From Filosporella fistucella (lineage: Eukaryota > Ascomycota > Leotiomycetes > Helotiales): DNA of 64,000 nt. The notes under the pieces were generated by a model. The model saw only the letters and a list, made by a program, of their open reading frames with translations. It ran no database searches and was not told the DNA's origin. A program made the position numbers and the translations under genes. The stretch is taken from the NCBI GenBank assembly GCA_030077755.1, contig JAQJZZ010000001.1:868001-932000 (forward strand). The letters run 5' to 3'. The first letter of the stretch is position 1; each line of letters begins with the position of its first letter. Of this stretch, positions 11,983-23,410 are shown piece by piece.

Positions 11983-13335
11983 ATGTCTCAGTACGGGTTA
12001 GTTTTCCTCCAGCTTCGGAACACGATTGCGATTTCGACAACCCGACCGTCACACAATGGGTTGATGAATTGTACTGATGGGATGAAACAGATATCAAGGA
12101 GGGCGTTCAAACCCTTACGACCAACGAGGCATGCCATCGCCTCAATACGGTGCGCCTTATAATGCCCCTTCTATGGGAAGGGATGAGTATACTGGTATGT
12201 GTATATATATCAGATGGAGATTCTCCGACCGCCCATCTAACGAACAGCTTCTGCAGGACAAAACGTCGAAATGGAACCCTTAGCACAAAATGGCTCTCAA
12301 TTTGGCAGACAGGCAGATCCGAATGCGATTCTCAACGAGTGCCGAGAGATCAATGCGGGTATAGATGAGGTCAATCAAATGCTGGCTGCATTGAGCAGCC
12401 TTCAAATCAGCTCCTTGGACGATGTCAACACCAATGCGAAGGGTCAAGTGGAAACATTGTCGGCGGACATTATGGTCTTGTATCGCAACTTGGTTAGCAG
12501 AGTAAAGCATGTCAAGTCACAACCCGAGTCTGGCAGTCCTCGCAATGCTCCACAAGTCGGAAATGTCGATCGTTCTTTGAAGAAAGCTATCAATAGATAC
12601 CAGGTGCTTGACTCTGAATTCAGGAAAAAGTTGGAGGAGCAAGCAGCACGCCAATACCGTATTGTTCGACCCGATGCGTCAGAAGAAGAAGTTCGACGAG
12701 CGGCTGCTGATCCTAGTCCACAAATGTTCTCCCAGGCCCTCATGCAGAGCGATCGCAGAGGACAATCTCAGAGCGCGATGAAGGCCGTTGCGGACCGTCA
12801 TGCTGCGATTCAGAAGATTGAACAACAGATGATCGAACTGGCCGAGCTTTTCCAAGATATGGATGTCCTAGTCGTACAACAAGAGGCCGCAGTCGTTAAT
12901 ATCGAGATGAAGGGCGAGGAAGTTGTAGAGAATATGGATAAGGGCACAGAGCAGATCGGAGTTGCTATCAAGAGCGCCAGGAATGCACGAAAATGGAAGT
13001 GGTGGTGCTTGGGCATATGTGGTAAGTTGCCATCTCCTCTCTCTATATACTCCTCTCTAACATTTGTAGTCCTTATCATCATCATTATCGTCATCGTTGT
13101 TCTTATCTATAAATTCGTTATTCAAAACAACGCTCCCACGACCAAAGCCGCAAAGAGATGGGTTCTCACCGATTCTATTCCCACCGAAATGCTCTCCGCA
13201 GCAGGGCGCCGGGTCGTTCCAGGTCGAGAATTCACACCATCCTCGAGAATGGTTGTTCCAGGTCTTGAATGGTCGAATGACAACACACTTGCTCCAGCCG
13301 CACCAGTACGAAAGATGAGAGCTTTCTCGGCTTAA
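11983..13335 (+). CDS. SSO1: Plasma-membrane syntaxin (t-SNARE), Sso1/Sso2-like
   Basis: This Qa-SNARE drives fusion of secretory vesicles at the plasma membrane. Exons are 11983-11996, 12091-12194, 12257-13021 and 13070-13335 (1149 nt, 382 residues, in phase). The N-terminus is Tyr/Gly/Pro-rich (MSQYG, then SNPYDQRG). An Habc-type helical region follows. The SNARE motif at ~228-290 includes the zero-layer Gln in ELFQDMDVLVVQQEAAV, followed by RNARKWKWWCLGIC and a hydrophobic anchor rich in Ile/Val. The last intron (13022-13069) is 48 nt, a multiple of three with no stop, so an unspliced mRNA would add 16 residues just before the anchor. Unusually, ~70 residues follow the membrane anchor, which places a basic, Pro-containing tail outside the cell or in the vesicle lumen. 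The symbol is given by family resemblance. Confidence 0.9.
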
Positions 13336-14014
13336 GAGTATATATTTGGTGCTGGCACATATTGTTCTCCTCCTGTTTGGCGCATTTCTCGGCGTTTTGA
13401 TCATCATTGCTTCATGCTACAGTGTCCTGTTTCGTTTTGTCTGTCGGAATTCTTAGTCTTCCACGAGAAGAGAGAGAAAATCGGAAAATTGCCATGAGAG
13501 GCCCTTTCGAGGCTTATGGCTGTAGGAGTAAATACCATCGCTCGTTTGTCTGTTTTTGTTGTGTGTTTTCTGAGTGGATGTAGTTGTGGATGACGGAGGG
13601 AGAGGAGAAAGGGCTCATGATTGTGAGGAGGTGGTTTGAAGATTCGTTTCTGGCGTGTCAGTGGGGTGGAAGCCGAGAAGAGAAGGAGGTGGAGATGTTT
13701 GAGGAGATGGAAGGGGGGAAGATGTTAAAGATAGGAACGTTTAATTGAGATTTCGTTTCTTGACCAATTCATGCTCTATTAGAGCTTCTTTGTGTGGGAG
13801 TGTTTGCATATGCTCAGCTGCTTTTATCTTTGCAAGTGAAATTCGTTATTACAAACTATTTAGCGTTGAACCAAGCCTGAACCTGGTAGCTAAGCCTATG
13901 CGGCCAGTTTCAAATGTGAGGATATATTTGGTACAAGGTGCCCTGAACACCTTATCATGACTCCAAAGTCTTAGCAGAACTTGGACTTTATTAGCGTATG
14001 ATTACACATTGCTA
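13336..14014. other. Intergenic between convergent genes
   Basis: This is the 3' region of the syntaxin gene followed by spacer. It is purine-rich on the plus strand around 13560-13740. I see no gene, RNA or repeat that I can support. Confidence 0.5.
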
Positions 14015-14830
14015 TCAATAAGCTATTACTTTAAGTGTCAAAGTCCCAGAGTCTACAAATGGCAATCTGATACTGAGCAATAGTGCTGGGGGCTTGCAAT
14101 TGATATCGGTGGACGGGCTGGGTATAGCAAGTCTGATAGCTGGTATCGTTGGTGCTACACCAGGTATATCCTCTTTCAAGCTGCAGACTGGGGGAGGGAA
14201 CGGCCATATATTTACAAGCAGAATAAGTAAACAAAATCTAAGTACAGTACAAGTACCAAAAGCGGGTTGGCATCCAACAGAGAGACCGCAAAATGCCGAT
14301 GTGCTGCCACAGTTCCCTTTGACTGAGCAGCAAGTTCCAAACGAGCTGCCTATGCAGACCGCGTTTAAAGTACAAGCAGAACCGCACTTCCCATCTGTAG
14401 TCTTAGGAGTGCAGGTTCCAAAGTTAGGCTGGCATGAGTTGGAAATAGCACAGAATGCCGCTGAAGTGCCACAATTGCCTTTGACAGAACAGCAATTCCC
14501 AAACGTGCTACCAATGCAAGAAGCACCAGTGGCAGAGGCCGATCCACATTTTCCATCCAGGGAAGTAGGAGTACATCGCCAAAAAGGGCTGGCATGAATT
14601 GGCGACGGGGCAAAAAGCAGCTGAAGTACCGCAATCGCCTTTCACAGAACAGCATGTCCCAAAGGAACTGCCAGCACAGCATGCTTTTGTAGACGATGCA
14701 GAAATATATTTACTGTCCAGACTCACTGGAGTGCAAGAATCAAACGCGGTTTGACACCCATTTGGAGTCCCGCAATTGTCAAGTGTACTACCACAATTGC
14801 TTTTAACAGAGCAGCATTGGCCGAAAGATT
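14015..14830 (-). pseudogene. Frame-broken CBM18 chitin-binding module array
   Basis: On the minus strand this segment encodes about three and a half Cys-rich CBM18 (hevein-like) modules, recognisable by repeated SFGTCCSVKGNCG and DGKCG motifs. They are the natural continuation of the upstream LysM-WSC gene but cannot be joined to it. A stop (TAA) lies in the module frame just upstream of the first complete module, with no AG acceptor between it and the module. A second break, a one-base frame change near the start of the module around 14600, shifts the remaining modules into another frame. The last frame ends near 14015. Either the 3' half of the gene is decaying or the assembly has local errors here. 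The modules themselves would bind chitin. Confidence 0.6.
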
Positions 14831-16100
14831 AGAAGCAACTCATAGTTAGCATTGGTATTTGAATTAGAGTGCCCGATACCTTATCTAAGAGGAGAAATAT
14901 TCCGGAAGACTTCGGAAGGAATGAGGCGGATATAGAATCATGGGTGGAATGAGACCTCAAGTCTCTCGAACCTGCTTCCAAGCAAAATAATGAACTTGCA
15001 GAACACTTACTACTACCAGAACAAGTCGCTCCAGTGGCCGATGCTGCACCACACTTCCCATCAGAACTGACCGGAGGGTTCACATCGCAGGTACCAAAGG
15101 ATTTCTGGCACACAGCCGGTGCGCAAAATGACGAATTCCACCCGCATTGCCCAGCAGTCGAACAACAGTTTCCAAAAGCACTTCCCGCACACGTTGCTTT
15201 CTTTGAAGAGGAGGCACCACAGAGTCCGTCGAAACTGATTGGCGAAGTAGGAGTTTGGACACTGGTGCTAGATGAAGATGTCGACGTTGTGGAGCTAGAA
15301 GTACTGGCACTTGGTAATACCGCTTTATATACATTGATACGTCCTGTACCTCCACAGATTTGCGCTGCGTTCCCTGCACATGTCATATTACAGTCCGTGG
15401 AGTTTGCCAATTCATTTGCAACGTAATCGCTACACCAGCATTGGGACTTTGCTTCAAGGCCAGTAAATGTGAAATGACCGGAATAACAAGCCGTTTGGCA
15501 TTTTTCGATTGTCATTACGCTATCACCATCAGTGATGTTTGTCCGCGTCGACAAAGTGGAGGGTGAAGAGTCTAGATAACATCCAAGAGAGATCCATAGC
15601 GGTTTTACCGTGCTCGTAGGTGTAGCGGAGGAGGCAGTGCTGGACTTGGTGCTTGTCGTTGATGATTGGGTAGATGTGTAACTCATTGAAGCACGAGGAA
15701 TCTCAACACAGTAGGAACGCTCTTTCCAATTACCGCAAGTGCTGGTAAGAGATGGGTTCCAAAGTACCATATTTTCGATACTGACTGCAAAGGCGTTTCG
15801 GATGTAATCACAAGTGAGGCCCTCCAAGTTGTCATACCACCAAGTGCAATATTTGGTGGTATTGGGGTCCTGAAGTTCATGTCAATCAATGCATATCATC
15901 ATAACAACATTCATCAGAAGCACGATACCGAGAGCAAAGCTTCTTGCCTCTATATAGCCCACAGGACTTCTGTACTTTGCAATTTTGTACAAAAGAGAAG
16001 ATAAGCATAGGATAGGTTTACATACGTATGGCAAATTGGGCTGTGAGCCTGCAGCAACGATTGTGGGGAATACGCATAGCAGAGCCCATGATCGCTGCAT
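14829..16100 (-). CDS. Secreted LysM-WSC-CBM18 chitin-binding protein
   Basis: This is a secreted carbohydrate-binding protein. Exon 1 (16100-16026) encodes a 25-residue segment with a signal peptide (MQRSWALLCVFPTIVAAG). After a 156-nt intron, exon 2 begins at 15869 with CTWWYDNLEGLTCDYI, a LysM domain (NP motif in MVLWNPSLTSTC). A Ser/Thr linker leads to a WSC domain (GCYLDSS, CQTACYSGHFTFTGLE, QCWCSDYV, CAGNAAQICGGTGRINVYK). Then come one complete CBM18 (GLCGASS, FGNCCSTAGQCGWNSSFC) and the start of a second, where a GTAAGT donor occurs at 15010. Reading on without splicing, the frame stops at 14829 (371 residues), but the last ~70 residues of that version are not domain-like. The true C-terminus is therefore uncertain; see the broken module array downstream. 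LysM proteins of this kind bind chitin at the fungal wall or shield it from hydrolysis. Confidence 0.75.
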
Positions 16101-17362
16101 TGTGACCAAGAGCCTGGCGCTCGAGTTCAGTGAGTAATATATTCGAGATAAGATGAAATAGAAAGGATACCACAGAAATCGTAGCAAAACTCCTGTAGAA
16201 AACTTTAGCACTTGGATATGAAGAAGATGGGAGGGGAGTGCAACATACCGTAAAGCTCACTTGAAAACTATAATACGAGAAAGGAATTGCAGTCCCTCAT
16301 ATAGCGATAATTCTGCTCCGGAAATTGATCCTTCACCCTGCGTCTCCGTATATCATCATGCACGCGTTAATCAGTGATAATGCGGAATCGTGGAAGTACG
16401 TCTGAATAAAGTCACCAAATCTCCGAGTTTCGGGCTCGTATATGATGACCTGGCGGTTAGCAGCCGGGCATTGTTGTTTGTTTGTCACTTGAGGGCAAAA
16501 TCAAGCTTGTCAATATTTCAATGTAGGTGCTTGTTATCTCTAAGCATCCATGCCAGTTTCCTTCTGGGCTGACTTTCCCTTGGCACCACTGTTTCTCGAT
16601 AACACCTTCTACATCCAGCCGTTGGGATAAAAGATGGCATCCCCTATCCGTTATCAATGCGATCTAGCGTATTTGGAGCTCAAAAGTTTGGGGATAAATA
16701 AAAGCAGCGATAAGTAAAGCAGTGATAAGTAAAAGCAGCGATATTGCGATAGAGGGTTGGTTTGAAAATACCCAGGTTATGTCCGCAATGGGTGCGGCAC
16801 AGGCACTTGGACATGCAGGATCGAAGCGTCCGGGGTTCAGCGGGATCACGGATTAAATTTGTATCAAGGGTCGAAATACTGCTTTCTACGGCCTAGTACC
16901 AATGAGAGCAAACTCAATGAGAAAAGCCCTCAGTGAATAGGAAACATATTTCCAGTCCAGCTAGAGGTGTGATTTGGAGGTCTAGGCAATTTAAGAGCCT
17001 CTGGCATTTCCAAGCACACTTGTCTAGAATGATAGATATTGTCAGTCTGTATTCACTCACATACCGATTTGAACGCCATTAGCCTATTTGACCCGGTTCA
17101 GAAAGCAAATACATGTGATGAAATTGCACAAAATCTTACCAAATCAACTCATGTCTCATACAGAAGTCAATATACAATATATTTTCACCTACGGAATTGG
17201 ATGTTGCATGCGGCTTAATGTAGGCGCACGCCCTGAGCTCCAGACTGGATATGTACTTGGTTCTTATATACGGTGAAAACATGCTTCTCACATAGCAATA
17301 TGAATTAGATACGTGGTGGAATCGATTCAATCTGGTCTCAGACCACCCCTCGGTCCGCGTGT
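16101..17362. other. Intergenic spacer
   Basis: I see no supported gene. The stretch contains a short tandem repeat at 16693-16740, listed separately. The left end is the presumed promoter of the LysM gene. Confidence 0.5.
16693..16740. repeat. Short tandem repeat, ~16-nt unit, 3 copies
   Basis: Three slightly different copies of a unit close to GATAAGTAAAAGCAGC follow one another, with a partial fourth (GATATTGCGAT) behind. No function can be inferred; such minisatellites often vary in copy number between strains. Confidence 0.7.
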
Positions 17363-18430
17363 CTACTTCTTCGCCAGACATAGGGTCCGGACGTTGGAAA
17401 TTCTGTTCAAGTCTCCTCTGATAGGCGTCAAAGACTCTAATTCCTTGCTTCTCATTCCATGACGGGCTCTAGCAGTATTACCGAACAACTTTGCAGATCC
17501 CTTACCACCAAGCAAAGCATTAAAGAGAGTGAAAATCGCACTCTTCGGATCTTCGACAATGCCCTGTATTTCCAATGCAATGCCGCCGAGGCCCCCGATG
17601 AGATTGATGAAGGTTTTTAATGTAGCCATTCCGGCTGCGTTTGCGATCTCGCCAACCCCTGGGATTAACAATAATATGCCCATGATGAAGTTCAAGATCA
17701 TCTCCTTGCGTTGGGCTGCTGTGATTTCTTTGGCTATTTCCACTACCTTGCCATGCTTTGTACGCCAGAGTAGACCCTAGGTAAACGAATGATGATCAGA
17801 CCCGGATCTTGAATCCCAAAGAAAGAAATAAAGCGTGTCTTGAGAATGGAACAAGTCTGGGGAGGGAGATGTGATTCTCAGCGTACTCACATGAGAGCGG
17901 GGATACTAGCTGCGTCAACCAAGTCAGACTACATTACGCCCTCAAAATTAGAATCGATCCACGTCTCTGTTGTCGCTAGTTCTGCCGCCAGGCTTCCCAT
18001 GTTGTCGTAGGTGCCACTGATGAGATCTTTTTGGGTCGGGCACTTGAAAAGAAGCAGCAGGAAGCGGGAATCCAGACCAAATCACCTTCACTTGACTTGC
18101 ATCGCATTTGGACTGCCAACATCCCCCATTGATCCGGGCGGTGTAGTCTCCAAAGACAATCCAGAAAGGGTCGATGCCATACTTCTTCACAATGTCGGCT
18201 TTGAAGCCGCCAACATTGGTGCAGGTGTATGCGATCGCGTCCACGGGGGTCTGGTCGGTCGACTCCGGGATCGATGATGGGCAATTCACAGCATTCAATT
18301 GATAGCCCTTCTGGCAGTCTTTACTATTGCTACACGGGACCGCAGGGCATTAAAAAGCTGGTATTGGTAGAGAACACAATGCTCGGATGATGCGCCGTAG
18401 AGCCACGTCGGCCCTTGACTTTCAATGAGA
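17363..18430 (-). pseudogene. Decayed fragment of a killer-toxin-like (subgroup C) GH18 chitinase
   Basis: On the minus strand this resembles only the C-terminal, non-catalytic part of large fungal chitinases related to yeast killer-toxin alpha subunits. Pieces seen: a WLYGASSEHCVLYQYQ-type segment near 18350-18430, a Cys-rich segment with CTNVGGFKADIVKKYG near 18150-18290, and a C-terminal Gly/Ala/Ile-rich segment (LLLIPGVGEIANAAGMATLK, 17363-17776) typical of this family. The GH18 catalytic domain is absent. Disablements are a frame change between the first two pieces, a frame change at the homopolymer 18028-18032, and an in-frame TAG at 17929-17931 before the last intron (about 17777-17890). 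In other fungi such chitinase genes often sit beside LysM-protein genes, as here. I class it as a pseudogene. Confidence 0.75.
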
Positions 18431-19715
18431 ATACCTAGTCCAGTAGATCAGTAGTGAATCTTTCCAGAGTAGAAGTGGTAAAATTTAAATTAGAAACCGT
18501 CAAATTCGTTAGAAAACGGTGCCAATGACTACCAGATCGTCTTAGTAAAGGGGAGCTTTTGATAGCGACCGGAAATAGAGAAGACACGGACTCCGGCTCG
18601 AGTAAAGCTTACTTGACACGGCTTGCCGTTGCCAGGATATCAGATATTCAGCTTAAGTTAAGCTACGCTTTAAACCCCGAAGCCACCTAGTCACGAAATC
18701 GTCAGCGAAGGACACGATATCAATCTCTAGTCCCCGAGAAAGTACTACAGATCGATTAGCTTCATAAAGGTGAAAATAACGAGCACTAATCAGAGAGCTT
18801 ACTTATTAATTTTTGAGAGGAATTACTCAGGACTTCCCAATCTATCTAGAACGGCCCTCGCTCAAGAGCATTGCCAAAGTGCGCACGACAAACAGAATCT
18901 TCATATCGACCGTGGTGGTTTGAGTGAGAATGGAGTACATGAGTAGAATTTGCAACAAAGGCAAGAGCAAGGAGAAGATATGTGCAAACGAGCTACTTCT
19001 GGAGGTTCTGATAGAGGATCATGCCAGCGAAAGTTGGTCCATTGGGTGCGGTTGTGTAAGCTGAAAAAATTATGAAAAGAACGAAGTTGTGAAAAGCTGT
19101 ACTCCGTAGAACATGGAACTACAAAATCGTGATGGAAGCAGTCACCAAACTATGGTCTTTGCTATCGAGCCTCCTATCAAGTCGCCTGATTTGATAGAGC
19201 CCAGTTGACAAGCTTCGTAATTGAGAAAAGGGACAAATATGAGTGTCTGGGCTTTGATAATCAGGGTAACCACCCTTCAAATCTTGGGCCGAGATGTTTA
19301 TCGTGGACAGGCATTGCACATCGTGCTCCAACAATAGAAGGATGGAGCAACAACGCAATCTAGATCATTTCACTTCTCTCTCTATTGCCTTCCCCTGCCT
19401 TTGGAAGCGGACCCCTGGGGTAAAGTCTTATATAACTTAAAAGTTAAATCTCAATAGGTGGCCGTGCAGTGGTCTAGCGCCTCCTTCCGAGCAGCCGCCC
19501 CTAGCTGTGTGTCCGGGCCGTTCCAGGTTTCCCCCAAAGTCACCTGATAACCTGTGCCGTGACTGTCCCTCAACTTCATCTCTACCACCTTGATATCTTT
19601 TCTTTCCTAGCCCCATTTACACCTCCATTTCAAAGCAATTTTATCCAGATTTCAAATTAATATCTCGTTTTTGTCCGCAATCAGACTCCGAAGCGCTTCC
19701 CTTCTTACGAGAACG
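18431..19715. other. Intergenic spacer
   Basis: I see no supported gene between the chitinase remnant and the 2EXR gene. The part 18480-18900 has an unusual base pattern and may be old repeat DNA, but no transposon protein or paired terminal repeat is visible. The last ~150 bases are the likely promoter and leader of the 2EXR gene. Confidence 0.4.
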
Positions 19716-20429
19716 ATGTCAGCCACTCGCCCTCTGACCACCTTTTGCCCCTTCTCACGCCTTCCAATGGAGATTCGAATTCAGATATGGAAGTTTGCTT
19801 CCTGGGAGCCCCGGATGGTTACCATCCATTCCGATCATCCCAGGAATTTTAGCGAGCCGCTTCGATACTTTTACTCTCCCGATCCAGTCCCATCTGTTCT
19901 TCACGTTTGCCAAGAATCCCGTCTGGAAGCTCTCCGGTTTTATATAGCTGCTTTTACGAACGGTTTGAATCCGCGCTACGTATGGATGAACTTTCATCTC
20001 GATACTATTAATCTTAGCGACCGGGATCTTTGCAAACTTAGCCATGTCGACAAAACCTGCATACGACAGTTGTTCGTCGACGCTGCAAGCCTGGAGTACT
20101 TTCATGGGGAGTGTCAGAGTGAATTCGAGCCCATGGTAAACATCGTCAAACTCAAAATCACAATCTCGGAGTGTCTTTGGGGCTGGAGTCGCCTGATGCT
20201 CCACCTACGAGCTGAATTTACGACCTGGTTTGGGCATATTCCTGGGCATGTGTGTCCAGAGATACAGATCATAAACGAAGGTACGCAATGGGAAATGAAT
20301 GCCGATAATTATGAAGCTATCAGCAGGGCTGGGAGAGAGCAAGTCCAAATTGCGAGTCGAGCCGGAGTGCGTGGAACCCCATTTGCAAATCCTACATTGC
20401 CCCACTCTTGTGAAAGTCTGCAGCATTGA
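19716..20429 (+). CDS. 2EXR-domain protein
   Basis: This single-exon gene encodes 237 residues from the ATG at 19716; an upstream in-frame stretch lacks ATG. The 2EXR domain is shown by CPFSRLPMEIRIQIWKFA near the N-terminus, then SVLHVCQESRLEALRFY and an aromatic segment (YVWMNFHLDTINL), the usual order in this expanded family of plant-associated fungi. The function of 2EXR proteins is not established. No signal peptide or membrane segment is seen, so the protein is probably intracellular. The frame is intact over its whole length. Confidence 0.85.
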   Translation: MSATRPLTTFCPFSRLPMEIRIQIWKFASWEPRMVTIHSDHPRNFSEPLRYFYSPDPVPSVLHVCQESRLEALRFYIAAFTNGLNPRYVWMNFHLDTINLSDRDLCKLSHVDKTCIRQLFVDAASLEYFHGECQSEFEPMVNIVKLKITISECLWGWSRLMLHLRAEFTTWFGHIPGHVCPEIQIINEGTQWEMNADNYEAISRAGREQVQIASRAGVRGTPFANPTLPHSCESLQH

Positions 20430-22206
20430 TGGTTATTGTTCCTTGGAAGTTTGGAATGGTCAAAGAGGAAGGTAGGTTTGCATTACGTTGGCAATGATAT
20501 GGATAGTGCAGAACATCTCGGTGATTACCTTGAGCTTGGCAAAGATATCGAAATGGGGAAAAGGATTGCGGATGTTGCATACCCTCTCCCAAGTGTGACC
20601 TAGAGGATTTGGACGGAGGAATACTATCGCCCGTTCCGAAATTTTAGTTGTTCTTCCAAACTTCTGTCTACTCCAGCTAGTGAGAAGACACTGAATATTT
20701 ATCACAGTTAGTCTGAAAGCCCAGAGATATATGTTGTAGGCTGTGATGCTCTCGTGCTGAATACTACGTACGTCCAATTGTCCCACCTTTCGTGTTCTGA
20801 GCATGTCTTTCAACGATGACTGCGCTGTTTAACTCTCTATGCTGAATGCAAAATGACACATTACTAGTGAGACCATGCGGCCCCCAATTATTTTTATTTT
20901 CATTTTCATTTTCCTTACAACATATGTTCATGCAGATGGGATTGCCAATGGCTTTGAGCGGATGTGGATCTGGTATTCATTCCTACTGAATGTAGATGTT
21001 TGAAGTTCTTGTTTTCTTTTCGTTCTTTATTCATGAAGAATGTAGAGTTTTGTTGCGCTTGTCGAAGGTGTGTGGCATGTTGGAATTATGCTAGTCTAGT
21101 GGTCAATGAGGGCGAAGAGACTACGATCGAGATCAAGTAGCTCGGTCCTTCTAGAAAGTTAAACTTTATACTTGTCTAGATTTAGTACTTCTGTTGGAAC
21201 TTGATGCATATAGTGTAATGTAGCAGTAATATATGTAAGGGTCGACGCTAGGGAAGCCTAAATTTTGGCTATCCTTACATTTCAAGAATCATTTGCCTTT
21301 CCTGTTTGTTCATCAAGACGCAGCGTTTCCGCTGGATGGGGAGGAACTCTGATCTTGAGATCAGGAAAATACAGCTTTGGGTACAGAGAGCACATTTTTT
21401 CGCGATGTCTGATGGCTTGCAGGAAGTCTTGAGATGTGGAGACGCTTCGACGATGCAAATCGGCAAGATACACATGCTTAGCATTCTCTGCAACGATAAG
21501 GAGAATAAGATCTGACCTGTTCAAGAACCTGACGACCCTACTGCACTGGAAACATTGCTAGTCTAAAGTAAGGTAGTTTGTCTGCCTGGACATTTTAACC
21601 CTCAAGTCAGTCCCCGTACCATATCTTCAGCGCCAACTCTTTATGTGCCGCTATGGAACTTTCCAGATACTCTGATATCTAGCTTGATATCAAAAGCAGC
21701 TGTAGAAATGCAGTAGCTGCGCCTCCATCACTGGCTTGGTGAAGTGGGTGATATGCGTGCCGTTCTCGAAAGTTCCCAGCCGGTACTCTGGAGTTGACCA
21801 TCAAAAGAGCAATGATAATTGTTGGGACGAGTTCTTATTTCATGTCTCCAGGTAATCTAGAAAAGGGAGGGGAGGGGAGGCGAGGCGAGGGGAGCGGAGG
21901 TAGAAACGCGTTCACGTTATACGATACTACAGGAGCTATGAGCAGTAATAGTTAGGAGCATAACCTATGTCTTACGGGATAAAGATAAAGCTTAGCGTGG
22001 TCTTATGAGTGAGATATTTTGATTCATGTGTGTGAACATAGTGATCGTGAGAGATGTCGGATCCAAGTCAATTTGGTGATTAAGGATGGAATGCTGCAAA
22101 CTATGAACACTAAAACCTCATCTTTCATGAATCATGTACAATAACTTCTCTCCCTCCAAGCCCAGGAGAATCAAAGCAGCATAATTCATATCTTTTCATC
22201 TCCCTT
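20430..22206. other. Long intergenic spacer
   Basis: About 1.8 kb between convergent genes contains no frame with family support. A purine tract lies at about 21861-21900. Confidence 0.5.
21861..21900. repeat. G/A-only tract, GGGGAGG-like units
   Basis: Forty bases are almost pure purine on the plus strand, built from GGAGG/GGCGAGG variants. Such tracts can adopt G-quadruplex or triplex forms, but a role here is not shown. Confidence 0.6.
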
Positions 22207-23410
22207 CTAAGCAGCAACACCCTTCCCCTCCAACGCCTCCCTCCGACTCCCACTCTCAGCATCAAAGTAAGGTTTCTCCCCCACACTCACAGTCCTAACC
22301 CCATATCTCTCTCCCTGTCCCTCGATATCATACGTCGCCGTATGGAACACACTTCTATTATCCCACACGGCGAGATCACCCTCTCCCTGCCACTTGAACC
22401 TAACCTGCAAATCATGGTTATCAACCAACAGCCTCTCAAACCATTCTAGCAGCGCTTTACTCTCTGCCTCAGTCACATCATTGATATGTGAGATATGGCC
22501 GCCTACAGGGAAGACGGATTTCCAGCCGGTAACGGGATTGGTGCGGATAACAGGGTGGATGGCAGTAAGTTCCTCGCCTACATTTTCAGGGGCGCCGCGT
22601 TCACCAGAGTAGATTTCAAATCCACCCTTCTTGGCTGCCTCAATGAACCCAGGTTGGCTAAATGTAGCAGTTAATCCCTCCAGGAACTTCTGATATGGAG
22701 CAGAGATTCGATCATAGATCTCGTATCCACTGGCCCATAGAGTATCCCCTCCTGTCTTTGGAAGTTTCTCCAATTTCAAACTCGAGTAATCAGCTGGCTT
22801 TGGTTCGAAGGCGATGTCGGAGTGCCAGCCGCCGTGCTTTTGTTTCTTCTCGCTGAGAGCGAATTTTGAGACGTTGAGGTAGAGTTTCTTGTTTAGTTCC
22901 GAGTCGATGGTGGAGATTTCGGGATCGGTTACGCGGTAGCCTTCGCGAGAAGAGTTGAGGATGGGGTGGATGTGGAGACCGGAGGTGGAGGGTTTGCCTG
23001 AGAGGAGGCCGAGGCGTTGGATAAAATCTTTTTGTTGGTCGGCTGTGAGGTTCTTCTGGGAGCGGAAGAAGACGACGCCGCGTTGAGAGACTGAAGGTGT
23101 CAGATTTTGGCTTGATAAGGTATATGGTTGAAGATTCGAGGGTTAAGAGGAGTAAGAAAATGAAATATATACCAGTGAGAGCCAACTCTTTAAGAAGATC
23201 ATCCGAATTTGGAGCCTTAAGAAGATCCACAATGTTCAAGTGAGGATACTCTCGTCCAATTACAGGAGTAACTTCAAAATGCTCATACTGATCCAATGCA
23301 CCCGTACTCTTCACCCACGGCTTTGTAGCTGAGCTTGCAGCAGCTTCTGCTTTTCCGAGATGGACTGGGATGGCAGTCTGGGGTTCGGCTTCTGTTGCTG
23401 AGGGAGCCAT
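22207..23410 (-). CDS. TauD/TfdA-type 2-oxoglutarate dioxygenase (sulfonate/alkylsulfate-like)
   Basis: This non-haem iron dioxygenase probably releases sulfite from taurine-like sulfonates, or sulfate from alkyl sulfates, using 2-oxoglutarate and oxygen. Two exons (23410-23173 and 23090-22207, intron 82 nt) give 1122 nt and 373 residues. The iron ligands are the HxD pair in GGWHSDIAFEPKPADY (His169, Asp171) and the distal His329 in NRSVFHTATYD. Arg345 in YGVRTVSVGEKPY is the expected 2-oxoglutarate anchor. The N-terminal part carries TGALDQYEHFEVTPVIGREY, usual for fungal members. No targeting signal is seen, so it is cytosolic. It lies in tandem with the arylsulfatase gene upstream, which supports a role in obtaining sulfur from organic sources. 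The exact substrate cannot be read from the sequence. Confidence 0.9.

Noticed and set aside
18480..18900. Possible old transposon segment
   Set aside because: No transposase or reverse-transcriptase motif and no paired terminal repeat could be seen.
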